11,973 nucleotides of DNA from the NCBI GenBank assembly GCA_019323525.1, contig JAHWHD010000096.1:1-11973 (forward strand), read 5' to 3'. Position numbers and translations under genes: made by a program. Of this stretch, positions 5,845-11,973 are shown one piece after another; the first letter of the stretch is position 1; the number at the start of each line of letters is the position of its first letter. The notes beneath the pieces are model-generated. The model had not been told where the DNA came from, made no database searches, and worked only from the letters and a program-made list of their open reading frames with translations. This stretch comes from Candidatus Woesearchaeota archaeon. GTDB lineage: Archaea > Nanobdellota > Nanobdellia > Woesearchaeales > JAHWHD01.

Positions 5845-6402
5845 TTAATCCACAAATATCTTATGCTTCTCAATACCAGATAACTCGTTAATAATCCTCT
5901 TTATGACAATCTTCTCAGGGTCAGGCATCAACTTTACCCTATTCTTAATATCTAAGAAAGATTCAAAAGGCTTCTCCTTTCTTTCTTCGATAATCTGCCA
6001 CATGTGCTTCTTACCCAAGCTAGGCAAAAGCTCTAGCTGATGCATCCTTGTAGTCAAAGGCTGTGCCTTGTTAAAGAAATCCACAAACCTCTGCTCGTTC
6101 TTTTTAACAAGCTCCTTTACCACAAACTCAAGCTCAGTCCTCGCAGTACCTGTCAACTTGTTAACATCCAGCTTACCGATTATATGGTGAATCTTCTCCC
6201 TTTTACCCTCTCCTATGTAAACCTCTTCGTAAGGCTGAAGGAAGATACCTTTCTTCGGAACCAGCTCTAGAAGTGTAAAGTTCTCCTTGCCTATAGCTTG
6301 CACTATCGGAGTCTTTTTATAGCTCGGCCTTGTATCAAATGGATACCCGTTTGGTAAAAAGTCAAGCACTATTACAACTTCCTCGCGCTTCTTTCCAATC
6401 AT
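5845..6402 (-). CDS. DUF655 family putative RNA/DNA-binding protein
   Basis: A 185-residue archaeal DUF655 protein. The N-terminal half (VVIVLDFLPNGYPFDTRP, then a beta-rich segment with GIFLQPYEEVYIGEG and R68-EKIHHIIGKL) is the family hallmark. Residues about 118-155 (RMHQLELLPSLGKKHMWQII followed by ERKEKPFESFLDI) look like a helix-hairpin-helix, a fold that binds nucleic acid without regard to sequence. Function is not established; its conserved place in archaea with L21e and RNA polymerase subunit Rpo4 suggests a link to transcription or ribosome biogenesis. The start ATG overlaps the rpo4 stop by four bases. In many archaea the rRNA dimethyltransferase gene ksgA follows, but here the operon ends. 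Confidence 0.9.
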   Translation of the reverse strand: MIGKKREEVVIVLDFLPNGYPFDTRPSYKKTPIVQAIGKENFTLLELVPKKGIFLQPYEEVYIGEGKREKIHHIIGKLDVNKLTGTARTELEFVVKELVKKNEQRFVDFFNKAQPLTTRMHQLELLPSLGKKHMWQIIEERKEKPFESFLDIKNRVKLMPDPEKIVIKRIINELSGIEKHKIFVD

Positions 6403-6746
6403 TTCTTTTTATACTCCGCTATTACAGCCAGGATCTTTTTCAGGTCTTCCTGTTTGACTGTCACAGGATACGCCTGCATTATGACCTTGATATCGTTCAA
6501 ACTCTCAGGCATAAGATCAGCCAGCTTAACAACATATTCAGGCTTAAGCCTTGTGATGTTAAGTTCCTCAATCTTCTTTTTTAGCTCTGAAAACTTGTTA
6601 GGCGAAAGTTCAGCAAACTGGCCAAGGTACTCCTCTGTTTTGTTTGCCCTGAAGTTAAGCTCTCCATCTCTCTCCTTGATCATCTCAAGCTCTTTCTTCA
6701 GTTCTACCATGCCAATTGGTTCTTCTGATATTATTTCTGGTTTCAT
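6399..6746 (-). CDS. rpo4: DNA-directed RNA polymerase subunit Rpo4 (RpoF)
   Basis: This 115-residue protein matches archaeal Rpo4, counterpart of eukaryotic Rpb4. With Rpo7 it forms the stalk of RNA polymerase, which binds nascent RNA and aids open-complex formation. The recognisable layout is an N-terminal KPEIISEEPIGMVELKKEL segment, a charged helix, then the C-terminal HRDC-like helical bundle: ITRLKPEYVVKLADLMPES, DIKVIMQAY and a closing LKKILAVIAEY. The length is normal for the family. It starts one base after the L21e stop codon and overlaps DUF655 by four bases, giving the operon order L21e-rpo4-DUF655 conserved across archaea. That order confirms the assignment. Confidence 0.93.
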   Translation of the reverse strand: MKPEIISEEPIGMVELKKELEMIKERDGELNFRANKTEEYLGQFAELSPNKFSELKKKIEELNITRLKPEYVVKLADLMPESLNDIKVIMQAYPVTVKQEDLKKILAVIAEYKKK

Positions 6747-6747
6747 T

Positions 6748-7038
6748 TTATAACCTCTTCAGATGTACAGGATGCACAACCAAAATCTTATCCTTATTAT
6801 GGTCCTTTACAGCAACCTCATAACATTTACCTACTTGTCTCTTGATAACTCCTTGTTTTCCATGGAACCTTAGGCAGTACATTCCTTTCTGTACAGCAGG
6901 TTCTGCTTTCAAAGCAACCCTGTCACCTTCATTAAACTCCTGGAAATACTTAGTTATACTAATCTTGCCCTTTCTTCTTACGGGCTTTTTCATCTTACTT
7001 CTGGTTTTTCTTCTAGCTCCACCAATTCTTTTTACCAT
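6748..7038 (-). CDS. rpl21e: 50S ribosomal protein L21e
   Basis: A 96-residue, strongly basic protein of the large ribosomal subunit found in archaea and eukaryotes. It opens with the Arg/Lys-rich MVKRIGGARRKTRSKM. It continues into an SH3-like barrel with EFNEGDRVALKAEPAVQKGM, the turn RFHGKQGVIKRQVGKCYEV and KILVVHPVHLKRL, all family hallmarks. The length is complete. It is the first gene of the operon with rpo4 and DUF655. GGGAGG seven bases upstream of the ATG is a strong ribosome binding site, and a TATA box near 7079-7086 drives the operon. Confidence 0.96.
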   Translation of the reverse strand: MVKRIGGARRKTRSKMKKPVRRKGKISITKYFQEFNEGDRVALKAEPAVQKGMYCLRFHGKQGVIKRQVGKCYEVAVKDHNKDKILVVHPVHLKRL

Positions 7039-7074
7039 TTCTAACCCTCCCTTATAAACAATGTTAGTAATTGC

Positions 7075-7091
7075 TTATTTTTAAAGCTTTC
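7075..7091 (-). promoter_or_regulatory. promoter of the L21e operon
   Basis: On the minus strand GAAAGCTTTAAAAATAA gives a BRE plus TATA box. A transcript start near 7057 would leave a leader of about 19 bases containing GGGAGGG (7045-7051 region) before the ATG at 7038. It is divergent from the sepF promoter. Confidence 0.55.
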
Positions 7092-7147
7092 CATTTTGAA
7101 GAGAGAATAAAACCCCTTACAAAAACAGAAGATTCCTAAATGCAAAC

Positions 7148-7195
7148 ATTTATATATATCTTTTGAATCTTTATTGTTATATTTCAAAGGAGGGG
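7148..7195 (+). promoter_or_regulatory. sepF promoter and strong ribosome binding site
   Basis: ATTTATATATATC (7148-7160) is the TATA box, with a predicted start near 7178. AAAGGAGGGG (7186-7195) is a very strong ribosome binding site seven bases before the ATG at 7203, suggesting good translation. Confidence 0.6.
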
Positions 7196-7202
7196 AGAGC
7201 TA

Positions 7203-7592
7203 ATGACAGGGTTATTTTCACGATTGAAAGGCAAATTTAAAGCATCTGGTCACGAAGAACATGAAGGAGAGGAATATGTTGAACTTGAGCATGAACCTTT
7301 GAAAGAGGGCTCATCAAAAGTCATGGTCCGTCCTTTTGTCATCGAAGAATTCGAGGACATAAAACAAATTCTTGATTCTCTAAGAGAAGGATACACTATA
7401 GGCCTTGTCAATATACGTCCTTTGAAAGACAAAGATCTTGTAGAGCTTAAGCGCGCTATCAACAAATTAAAGAAAACATGCGATGCTATCGACGGCGACA
7501 TAGCAGGCTTTGGAGATGACTGGATCGTTGTAACTCCAAGTTTCGCAAAAGTCTACAGAAGCTCTGCAACAGCTGAAGTTAAGGAAGAATAG
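7203..7592 (+). CDS. sepF: archaeal cell-division protein SepF
   Basis: SepF anchors FtsZ filaments to the membrane in most FtsZ-bearing archaea. The first 12 residues (MTGLFSRLKGKF) form the expected amphipathic membrane-targeting helix. A charged acidic linker covers about 13-37. The globular SepF domain spans about 38-119 (KVMVRPFVIEEFEDIKQIL, GYTIGLVNIRPL, then DAIDGDIAGFGDDWIVVTPS with the ribbon that binds FtsZ). A short acidic tail follows. Length and order are typical. Neither ftsZ nor other division genes are adjacent; it is a single gene with its own promoter and a T-rich terminator. Its presence implies FtsZ-based division in this organism. Confidence 0.92.
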   Translation: MTGLFSRLKGKFKASGHEEHEGEEYVELEHEPLKEGSSKVMVRPFVIEEFEDIKQILDSLREGYTIGLVNIRPLKDKDLVELKRAINKLKKTCDAIDGDIAGFGDDWIVVTPSFAKVYRSSATAEVKEE

Positions 7593-7595
7593 GTT

Positions 7596-7609
7596 CTTTC
7601 TTTTTTCTA
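7596..7609 (+). terminator. T-rich terminator after sepF
   Basis: GTTCTTTCTTTTTTCT lies just downstream of the sepF stop with no hairpin, a plausible archaeal terminator. Confidence 0.4.
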
Positions 7610-7646
7610 GGATTAACGAACCAGAGGGTTTAACCAAAACAAAAAC

Positions 7647-7655
7647 CTTAAAAAT
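7647..7655 (+). promoter_or_regulatory. TATA box of the leaderless ZPR1 gene
   Basis: CTTAAAAAT is centred 26 bases before the ATG at 7677, and there is no ribosome binding site near that ATG. Leaderless transcription explains the start. Confidence 0.5.
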
Positions 7656-7676
7656 TCCATTTAATTCTATTTTCAT

Positions 7677-8198
7677 ATGCCAGAGGAAGAGATTAACGAG
7701 CTGAAAGGACAGCCATGTCCTATGTGCGGTAAAAAGAAACTTACCTTAACTGAGCAAGAGAAAGACGTACCATACTTTGGCAAGGTATACCTATTTTCTA
7801 TGCGTTGTGAAGAGTGCAAGTACTACAAGGCAGATATCGAGGTAGCTGAAAAACACGCTGCTTCAAAGTTCACCCTGGACGTTTCAAGTGAAGACGATCT
7901 CAAGATTCGAGTTGTCAAGAGTTCAACAGCAACTGTCAAGATTCCACATATAACCACAATCGAGCCCGGCCCTTCAAGTAACGGCTATGTGACAAATGTT
8001 GAAGGCATCCTTAACCGTGTAAAAGCCACTATCGAAACCATGCGCGACACTGATGATGACCCAGTTGTTAAGAAAAAAGCCAAGAACCTGTTGAAAAAGA
8101 TAAACAAGGTACTCTGGGCCCAGGACAGTGTAAAGATCATCATAACAGACCCCGAAGGCAATTCTGCAATAATTAGTGACAAGGCAAAGAAATCTTAA
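7677..8198 (+). CDS. ZPR1-type zinc-finger protein
   Basis: A 173-residue archaeal ZPR1 protein. The zinc site is CPMC (C14, C17) and CEEC (C44, C47) around the ZPR1 signature LTLTEQEKDVPYFGKVYLFS. The double-stranded beta domain follows (DLKIRVVKSSTATVKIPHI, then TTIEPGPSSNGYVTNVEGIL), then a helical segment and a final strand IIITDPEGNSAIIS. Eukaryotic ZPR1 has two such modules and acts as a chaperone for elongation factor eEF1A; archaeal single-module versions are presumed to assist the archaeal EF-1A, which is inference. The gene is monocistronic. It meets the next gene tail to tail, the two stop codons sharing bases 8196-8197. Confidence 0.92.
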   Translation: MPEEEINELKGQPCPMCGKKKLTLTEQEKDVPYFGKVYLFSMRCEECKYYKADIEVAEKHAASKFTLDVSSEDDLKIRVVKSSTATVKIPHITTIEPGPSSNGYVTNVEGILNRVKATIETMRDTDDDPVVKKKAKNLLKKINKVLWAQDSVKIIITDPEGNSAIISDKAKKS

Positions 8199-9172
8199 TA
8201 GAAATGTACGTCTTTACCAGTCTTTTCTTTTATCTTGAGCTTATACTCATCAAGAAATCTTGGCTCAGCCCTTTCAAGAAAATCTTCTATGCCTTTTACA
8301 GATCCGAAATTAAAATGTCCTATTATGTTAGCATTATATTTCCTGTCAAGCGTTTCTATGAACCCTGGTTTTTCAGATTCCTTAACAATCATATTTACAA
8401 GCTTGTTGAACAGTTCTTCTTGGTCCTCACCGCTCTCTCTTGCCCAGCAATTGAAGGCTTTGCTGTAAAAAACCTTGGACAGCTGTGCAACCAACCTCTG
8501 CCTAACCTTTCGTTCTTCAAGCCTTCCTGAAACCAGCATGTGCCTGATAAAACCATAGTTAGGGTTTACAGGGTCGCATTTCTGCCTGTCAGTTGCATAA
8601 GCAGGGATACAATCCTTGAACACAGAATATATTTTTAGCAACAACCGCCTCCTGAACTTTGCCCTGTAATCATCGATGGATGACTGAGCAGCATCAAGAA
8701 ACTCCTTTCTCTCAATAAGGTCTGTATCTATAAACACAGGCCTGTCTTCAATACGCCCATAGGAAACAGATTCGACTGATATTACAACATGTTCCAAAGT
8801 CTCTCTTGCTTGTTCAGTATCTGTAAAATGCCTAGGATCAACCTTTAACCGTGCCTGGCTTACATCCTCTCTGATAAATCTTGACTCAGACTCTCTTACG
8901 AACCTCTTTTCCGATTCTTGTGACTCAGCCCTTTCAACGAGCGGGTTAAGACACCTTATCAGATTAGACTGTTTAAATGACAATTCTAAACTTTTGATGC
9001 GCAACCTTTCAAGCAGATCCCTCTTAGCATCAGTCATATTTTGCTTGCTATCTTTTCGCCATTGCTTTTCATAGTACCTTCTCTCGCGCTTTCTATCTTT
9101 ATAAGAAGTAACAGGATATGGAATTATCTTAGCGCTCTTTGGCCTAGCTCTGTATAAGTGTGCAAACCCCAT
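8195..9172 (-). CDS. uncharacterised charged protein, 325 residues
   Basis: I recognise no family. The protein is rich in Arg, Lys and Glu, with no signal peptide, membrane segment or metal motif. The N-terminal 60 residues are very basic (KDRKRERRYYEKQWRKDSKQ). A Glu/Arg/Ser stretch with an imperfect internal repeat follows (EKRFVRESESRFIRED). The remainder has alternating helices, with four scattered cysteines or so. Cytoplasmic, possibly nucleic-acid binding, is a guess from charge. A TTG at 9193 could extend the frame by seven codons. The TATA box TTTAAATATA (9198-9207), however, predicts transcription from about 9177, so the ATG at 9172 with an almost absent leader is chosen. It converges on the ZPR1 gene. 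Confidence 0.75.
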   Translation of the reverse strand: MGFAHLYRARPKSAKIIPYPVTSYKDRKRERRYYEKQWRKDSKQNMTDAKRDLLERLRIKSLELSFKQSNLIRCLNPLVERAESQESEKRFVRESESRFIREDVSQARLKVDPRHFTDTEQARETLEHVVISVESVSYGRIEDRPVFIDTDLIERKEFLDAAQSSIDDYRAKFRRRLLLKIYSVFKDCIPAYATDRQKCDPVNPNYGFIRHMLVSGRLEERKVRQRLVAQLSKVFYSKAFNCWARESGEDQEELFNKLVNMIVKESEKPGFIETLDRKYNANIIGHFNFGSVKGIEDFLERAEPRFLDEYKLKIKEKTGKDVHFY

Positions 9173-9197
9173 CCAAGTTTTATAGGTAGACAAAGCC

Positions 9198-9207
9198 TAT
9201 ATTTAAA
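9198..9207 (-). promoter_or_regulatory. TATA box of the 325-residue protein gene
   Basis: Minus-strand TTTAAATATA is an ideal archaeal box A centred 31 bases before the ATG at 9172. It excludes the upstream TTG as a start because that codon would precede the transcript. Confidence 0.6.
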
Positions 9208-9261
9208 GTTTCGTTGTAATTGGCCAGCCATAACACATATGGATAATATACCCATAACAGT

Positions 9262-9370
9262 TACCCAAATGTCGCCTGTTAAGGCCAGTGAGCAACTTTT
9301 AGATTTGTCAAACAACAGGCGCCTTAATCAACATCAAATCCAATTAAGGCTGCGAACGAACATTTGGGTA
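9262..9370. other. non-coding element with potential three-way-junction fold
   Basis: An outer stem of 11 perfect pairs joins TACCCAAATGT (9262-9272) to ACATTTGGGTA (9360-9370). Inside are CGCCTGTT/AACAGGCG (9273-9280 with 9314-9321, 8 pairs) and CCTTAAT/ATTAAGG (9322-9328 with 9343-9349, 7 pairs). Stacking is almost continuous. TTAAGGC occurs twice (9279-9285, 9344-9350), so GCCTTAA at 9321-9327 could switch partners. The strand is undecided. It could be a small RNA, a regulatory element of the flanking genes, or a small element with terminal inverted repeats. It ends ten bases before the TATA box of the fused salvage gene. No known family is recognised. Confidence 0.5.
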
Positions 9371-9372
9371 TC

Positions 9373-9388
9373 AAAAAAGATATAAATA
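9373..9388 (+). promoter_or_regulatory. promoter of the leaderless MTAP-APRT gene
   Basis: An A-rich BRE (9373-9378) precedes TATAAATA (9381-9388), centred 25 bases before the ATG at 9409. This predicts a leaderless transcript and excludes the upstream TTG at 9364 as a start. Confidence 0.6.
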
Positions 9389-9408
9389 AACTGCATTTCT
9401 CCGAAGAT

Positions 9409-10695
9409 ATGGTAAAGATAGGCATCATAGGCGGCTCTGGCCTGGACAATCCTAACATTCTTGAAGATGCTAAAGATCTTGACGTGATGACACCATACGG
9501 AGCACCGTCCTCATCATTAAAGCTTGGCAAGATCAAAGGTATTGACGTTGTCTTAATCGCAAGACACGGCAGAGAACATACCATCCCTCCTACACAAGTA
9601 AATTTCAGAGCCAACATCCACGCTCTGAAAGAACAAGGTTGCACGCATATACTTGCAACAACTGCTGTAGGAAGTTTAAGGGAAAACATAAGCAGAGGTC
9701 ATCTAGTTATCCTTGACCAGTTCATTGACTTTACACGCCATCGTTCAATCACATTCCACGACAAGTTTGAAGAGCACAAACCAGCACACTGTGCAATGGC
9801 AGAGCCTTTTGACAGAGAACTAAGAGATTTACTTGTAGAATCAGCAAAAGAACTTTCCCTAGAGCACCATGAAAAAGGCACAGTTATAACAATCGAAGGA
9901 CCTCGCTTCTCGACAAAGGCTGAAAGCAAGGTGTTTATATTATGGGGCGCTGATGTAATCAACATGTCAGTTGCACCAGAATGCATACTTGCAAACGAAG
10001 CAGGGATCCCGTACGCAGCTGTTGCGATGTCAACTGACTATGATAGCTGGAAGGAAGACGAAGAACCTGTTTCCTGGGAGGAGATCCTTAAAGTATTCAA
10101 ACAAAATATAGAGAAAGTAACAAAGCTTCTTACAACCGCCATACCTAAGATAGCACAAGACAACATCTCATTAATCAAATCCAAAATAAAAACATACCCT
10201 CACTGGCCAAAGCAAGGCGTGATGTTTAGAGACATCAACTCTTTACTTAACGAGAAAGATGGATTAAAGCTCTTGATGAACGAGCTAGTCAAAAGATACA
10301 AAGACATGGACTTTGACGTTGTTGCAGGTGTTGAAAGCCGCGGGTTTATCATGGGCTCAATACTTGCTGAGAAGCTTGGAAAATCATTTGTTCTTATTAG
10401 AAAACCAGGGAAACTACCTGGTGATGTCGATAAACTCGAATACCAGACAGAATATTCTACTGATTCCATTGAAGTTCAGAAATCTGCAATCAAACCAGGC
10501 TCTAAAGTTCTGATAACAGACGACCTTATCGCAACAGGCGGCACGCTTCTTGCAGCAGCTGAACTCGTTAAGAAACTTGGCGCTGAAGTAGTCGAATGCT
10601 CTGCAGTCATTGACTTGCCCGACCTTGGCGGTTCAAAAAAACTAGAACAAGCAGGATTTAGTGTTTACCACTTGCTTTCATTTGAAGGAGAATGA
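9409..10695 (+). CDS. fused methylthioadenosine phosphorylase / adenine phosphoribosyltransferase
   Basis: Two salvage enzymes in one 428-residue chain. Residues 1 to about 248 are an S-methyl-5'-thioadenosine phosphorylase: phosphate loop GIIGGSGL (5-12), ARHGREHTIPPTQVNFRANI (51-70), DQFIDFTRHRSITF, IEGPRFSTKAESKVF and MSTDYDSW. D210 and D212 in the last motif indicate 6-amino-purine (adenine) preference over purine nucleoside phosphorylase. After a short linker, residues about 255-428 are an adenine phosphoribosyltransferase: YPHWPKQGVMFRDI, AGVESRGFI, IRKPGKLPGD and the PRPP loop VLITDDLIATGGT (367-379). Both halves look complete, so the protein should turn methylthioadenosine plus phosphate and PRPP into methylthioribose-1-phosphate and AMP. 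There is no stop or frameshift at the junction. The ATG at 9409 is chosen over a TTG at 9364 from TATA spacing. Its 3' end overlaps the convergent neighbour by 31 bases. Confidence 0.93.
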   Translation: MVKIGIIGGSGLDNPNILEDAKDLDVMTPYGAPSSSLKLGKIKGIDVVLIARHGREHTIPPTQVNFRANIHALKEQGCTHILATTAVGSLRENISRGHLVILDQFIDFTRHRSITFHDKFEEHKPAHCAMAEPFDRELRDLLVESAKELSLEHHEKGTVITIEGPRFSTKAESKVFILWGADVINMSVAPECILANEAGIPYAAVAMSTDYDSWKEDEEPVSWEEILKVFKQNIEKVTKLLTTAIPKIAQDNISLIKSKIKTYPHWPKQGVMFRDINSLLNEKDGLKLLMNELVKRYKDMDFDVVAGVESRGFIMGSILAEKLGKSFVLIRKPGKLPGDVDKLEYQTEYSTDSIEVQKSAIKPGSKVLITDDLIATGGTLLAAAELVKKLGAEVVECSAVIDLPDLGGSKKLEQAGFSVYHLLSFEGE

Positions 10696-11345
10696 TTTCT
10701 ATTAAAAATCTTGAATTTGCCAGTAACCTCTTCAACAACATCCTCAGCGACTTCAGGACGCATTAAATCGTCAGCATACATCTCAAGCAAGTCTATATAA
10801 GTTGTAACAACCCTTCGTGAAGGGTCTTCAGTTCTTAGATCCATACCAAAATCAACGATTCTAAACTGTATAGGTTTAGGAAGAGAGTTCAAAAAGTCTC
10901 TGGCATGGTCTCTATAGAAGTCAGGAACAACCTCTTCAAGAAAATACATTTTACATTTATCAAGCATAAGATCAGTCTCATCATACTTGTGACCGTTTCT
11001 TTTCTCAAGCCTGGTAACCACTTTCTCCAATCTATCAAGGCTAACCTCTGCAGTATCTCCATTGTGTGGAAACTTCAATGTCTTTCCAAGGCGACGGATA
11101 TGCGAAAAATGATTGCCAAGATACCTCAAGAACTCGCCAAACATCGCAGGATAATGTTCTGAGAGTTGCAGCATACGATGATATACAGGAAGTGTGGTTC
11201 TGCTTATAGAGAGTACTGTATCGCCGATATCTTTAACAACCTGTGGACTAAGACCTGTGCTTAAAGTACCCTCCTTATCAGTATCATAATGCAACCATCT
11301 ACTAAACTTGTTCAAGTTCCTAAGATAAGTGTCGATCAAGTCCAT
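10665..11345 (-). CDS. uncharacterised protein, 226 residues
   Basis: I do not recognise this family. The protein appears all-helical and charged, with no signal or membrane segment. It opens MDLIDTYLRNLNKFSRWLHY and has a central helical part with LDRLEKVVTRLEKRNGHKYD. A segment FRIVDFGMDLRTEDPSRRVV leads into an acidic helix VAEDVVEEVTGKFKI. The start at 11345 is preferred to a TTG at 11357 because GAGGT sits six bases before this ATG. The gene lies between the methylthioadenosine salvage fusion and metK, and overlaps the end of the fusion gene tail to tail by 31 bases. The overlap argues that the C terminus of at least one of them tolerates change. A role in SAM metabolism would be guessed from position only. 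Confidence 0.75.
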   Translation of the reverse strand: MDLIDTYLRNLNKFSRWLHYDTDKEGTLSTGLSPQVVKDIGDTVLSISRTTLPVYHRMLQLSEHYPAMFGEFLRYLGNHFSHIRRLGKTLKFPHNGDTAEVSLDRLEKVVTRLEKRNGHKYDETDLMLDKCKMYFLEEVVPDFYRDHARDFLNSLPKPIQFRIVDFGMDLRTEDPSRRVVTTYIDLLEMYADDLMRPEVAEDVVEEVTGKFKIFNRNHSPSNESKW

Positions 11346-11397
11346 TTTTAACCTCAAGTATATAGATTATAGGTATTTTTCTTATTTCAAAGCGGTT

Positions 11398-11411
11398 ATT
11401 TAAAAAACTTA
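11398..11411 (-). promoter_or_regulatory. probable promoter of the 226-residue protein gene
   Basis: Minus-strand TTTTTTAAATAACC resembles a TATA box and predicts a transcript start near 11379, leaving a leader of about 34 bases with GAGGT before the ATG at 11345. A weaker alternative is the A-rich stretch near 11370-11382. Confidence 0.35.
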
Positions 11412-11423
11412 CGGAGGGCAATT

Positions 11424-11450
11424 AGAAATAAACAAAATAAAAAATAAAAG
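11424..11450 (-). terminator. T-rich terminator after metK
   Basis: Just after the metK stop codon the minus strand reads CTTTTATTTTTTATTTTGTT and continues T-rich. No hairpin is present, in keeping with archaeal termination. Confidence 0.5.
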
Positions 11451-11451
11451 A

Positions 11452-11973
11452 TTACAATCCAGCGTCCTGCTTCAAAACATCCGCTTTATCGGTTCTTTCC
11501 CATGTAAAGTCAGGGTCATCCCTTCCAAAGTGGCCGTATGCAGCTGTCTTGTAATAGATTGGCCTTCTCAACTTTAAGTGCTCAAGTATATCTGCCGGCT
11601 TGATTGGGAAATGTTTCCTTACAAGTTCAGATATCTTGTCTTCAGGAATCTTTCCTGTGCCAAAAGTATCGACGTTAATCGAAACAGGCTCTGCAACTCC
11701 GATTGCATAAGCTAGCTGTACCTCGCACTTGTCAGCAATACCAGCAGCTACAATGTTCTTTGCAATGTACCTTGCAGCATACGCAGCGCTTCTATCGACC
11801 TTTGAAGGATCTTTTCCTGAAAAAGCCCCGCCGCCATGCCTGCCAACACCACCATAAGTATCAACAATGATCTTTCTACCTGTAAGACCAGCGTCAGCAT
11901 ACGGACCTCCCCTGACAAAAGCACCTGTTGGGTTTACATGGAACTTTGTATTAGCATCAATAAGATCTCCGCA
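11452..11973 (-). CDS. metK: S-adenosylmethionine synthetase, bacterial type, C-terminal part
   Basis: MetK makes SAM from methionine and ATP. Only the last 173 codons are in the window; the start lies beyond base 11973. The frame contains the bacterial/eukaryotic MetK signatures FHVNPTGAFV, DAGLTGRKIIVDTYGG, the ATP/phosphate loop GGGAFSGKDPSKVDRSAAY, AYAIGVAEPVSI, DTFGTG, LRRPIYYKTAAYGHFGR and DPDFTWERTDKA, ending in KQDAGL and TAA. Most archaea use a separate, very divergent MAT family, so a bacterial-type enzyme here suggests lateral gene transfer. It is the only SAM-producing gene seen and lies close to the fused methylthioadenosine salvage gene. It ends with its own poly-T terminator and so is not in an operon with the 226-residue gene. 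Confidence 0.96.
   Translation of the reverse strand, partial: CGDLIDANTKFHVNPTGAFVRGGPYADAGLTGRKIIVDTYGGVGRHGGGAFSGKDPSKVDRSAAYAARYIAKNIVAAGIADKCEVQLAYAIGVAEPVSINVDTFGTGKIPEDKISELVRKHFPIKPADILEHLKLRRPIYYKTAAYGHFGRDDPDFTWERTDKADVLKQDAGL

Noticed and set aside
6454..6753. 99-codon open frame opposite rpo4
   Set aside because: It is the shadow of a conserved gene, rich in Ser and Leu, with no promoter or ribosome binding site.
9173..9193. TTG start adding seven residues to the 325-residue protein
   Set aside because: It lies upstream of the transcript start predicted from the ideal TATA box at 9198-9207.
9364..9408. TTG-initiated N-terminal extension of the MTAP-APRT protein
   Set aside because: It covers half of the inverted repeat and the TATA box, and the family's usual N terminus begins at the ATG at 9409.

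Overview
The window looks like part of the chromosome of an AT-rich archaeon, most likely a DPANN lineage of the Woesearchaeota/Pacearchaeota type; the phylum is an inference. The archaeal core genes are clear: ribosomal protein L21e, RNA polymerase subunit Rpo4/RpoF, DUF655, an archaeal SepF and a one-domain ZPR1 zinc-finger protein. Many genes have an archaeal BRE/TATA box 25-30 bases before the start codon and no leader (leaderless transcripts). Others have a GGAGG or GGTGAT ribosome binding site. Several metabolic genes look bacterial (class 1A PyrD, bacterial-type MetK), as expected for a lineage with much gene import.

Layout, left to right. 1-98: start of a PolX-like gene (minus), with a palindrome in its promoter. 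138-839: uncharacterised basic protein with faint ADP-ribosyltransferase-like traits (minus). It diverges, through a 38-base two-way promoter, from a tightly overlapping three-gene operon (878-2414): minimal nucleotidyltransferase, SAM methyltransferase, zinc-dependent deaminase. 2577-3485: secreted acidic protein built from internal tandem repeats. 3599-5484: pyrD-pyrC pyrimidine operon. 5511-5699: small leaderless helical protein. 5695-5791: candidate structured RNA on the minus strand with its own promoter and two UUCG hairpins. 5845-7038: L21e-rpo4-DUF655 operon (minus). 7203-7592: sepF, divergent from that operon. 7677-8198: ZPR1. 8195-9172: unknown 325-residue protein (minus). 9262-9370: non-coding element able to fold into a three-way junction. 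9409-10695: gene fusing methylthioadenosine phosphorylase to adenine phosphoribosyltransferase. 10665-11345: unknown 226-residue protein (minus). 11452-11973: C-terminal part of bacterial-type metK (minus, runs off the window).

How the genes fit together. The right end concerns S-adenosylmethionine: MetK makes SAM, SAM use for polyamines yields methylthioadenosine, and the fused enzyme should release adenine and convert it directly to AMP. The centre carries two steps of UMP synthesis beside transcription, translation and cell-division genes. The left end groups enzymes that typically modify nucleotides, nucleic acids or proteins. The most novel items are the repeat-built secreted protein, the fused salvage enzyme, the two structured non-coding elements and the divergent modification cluster.
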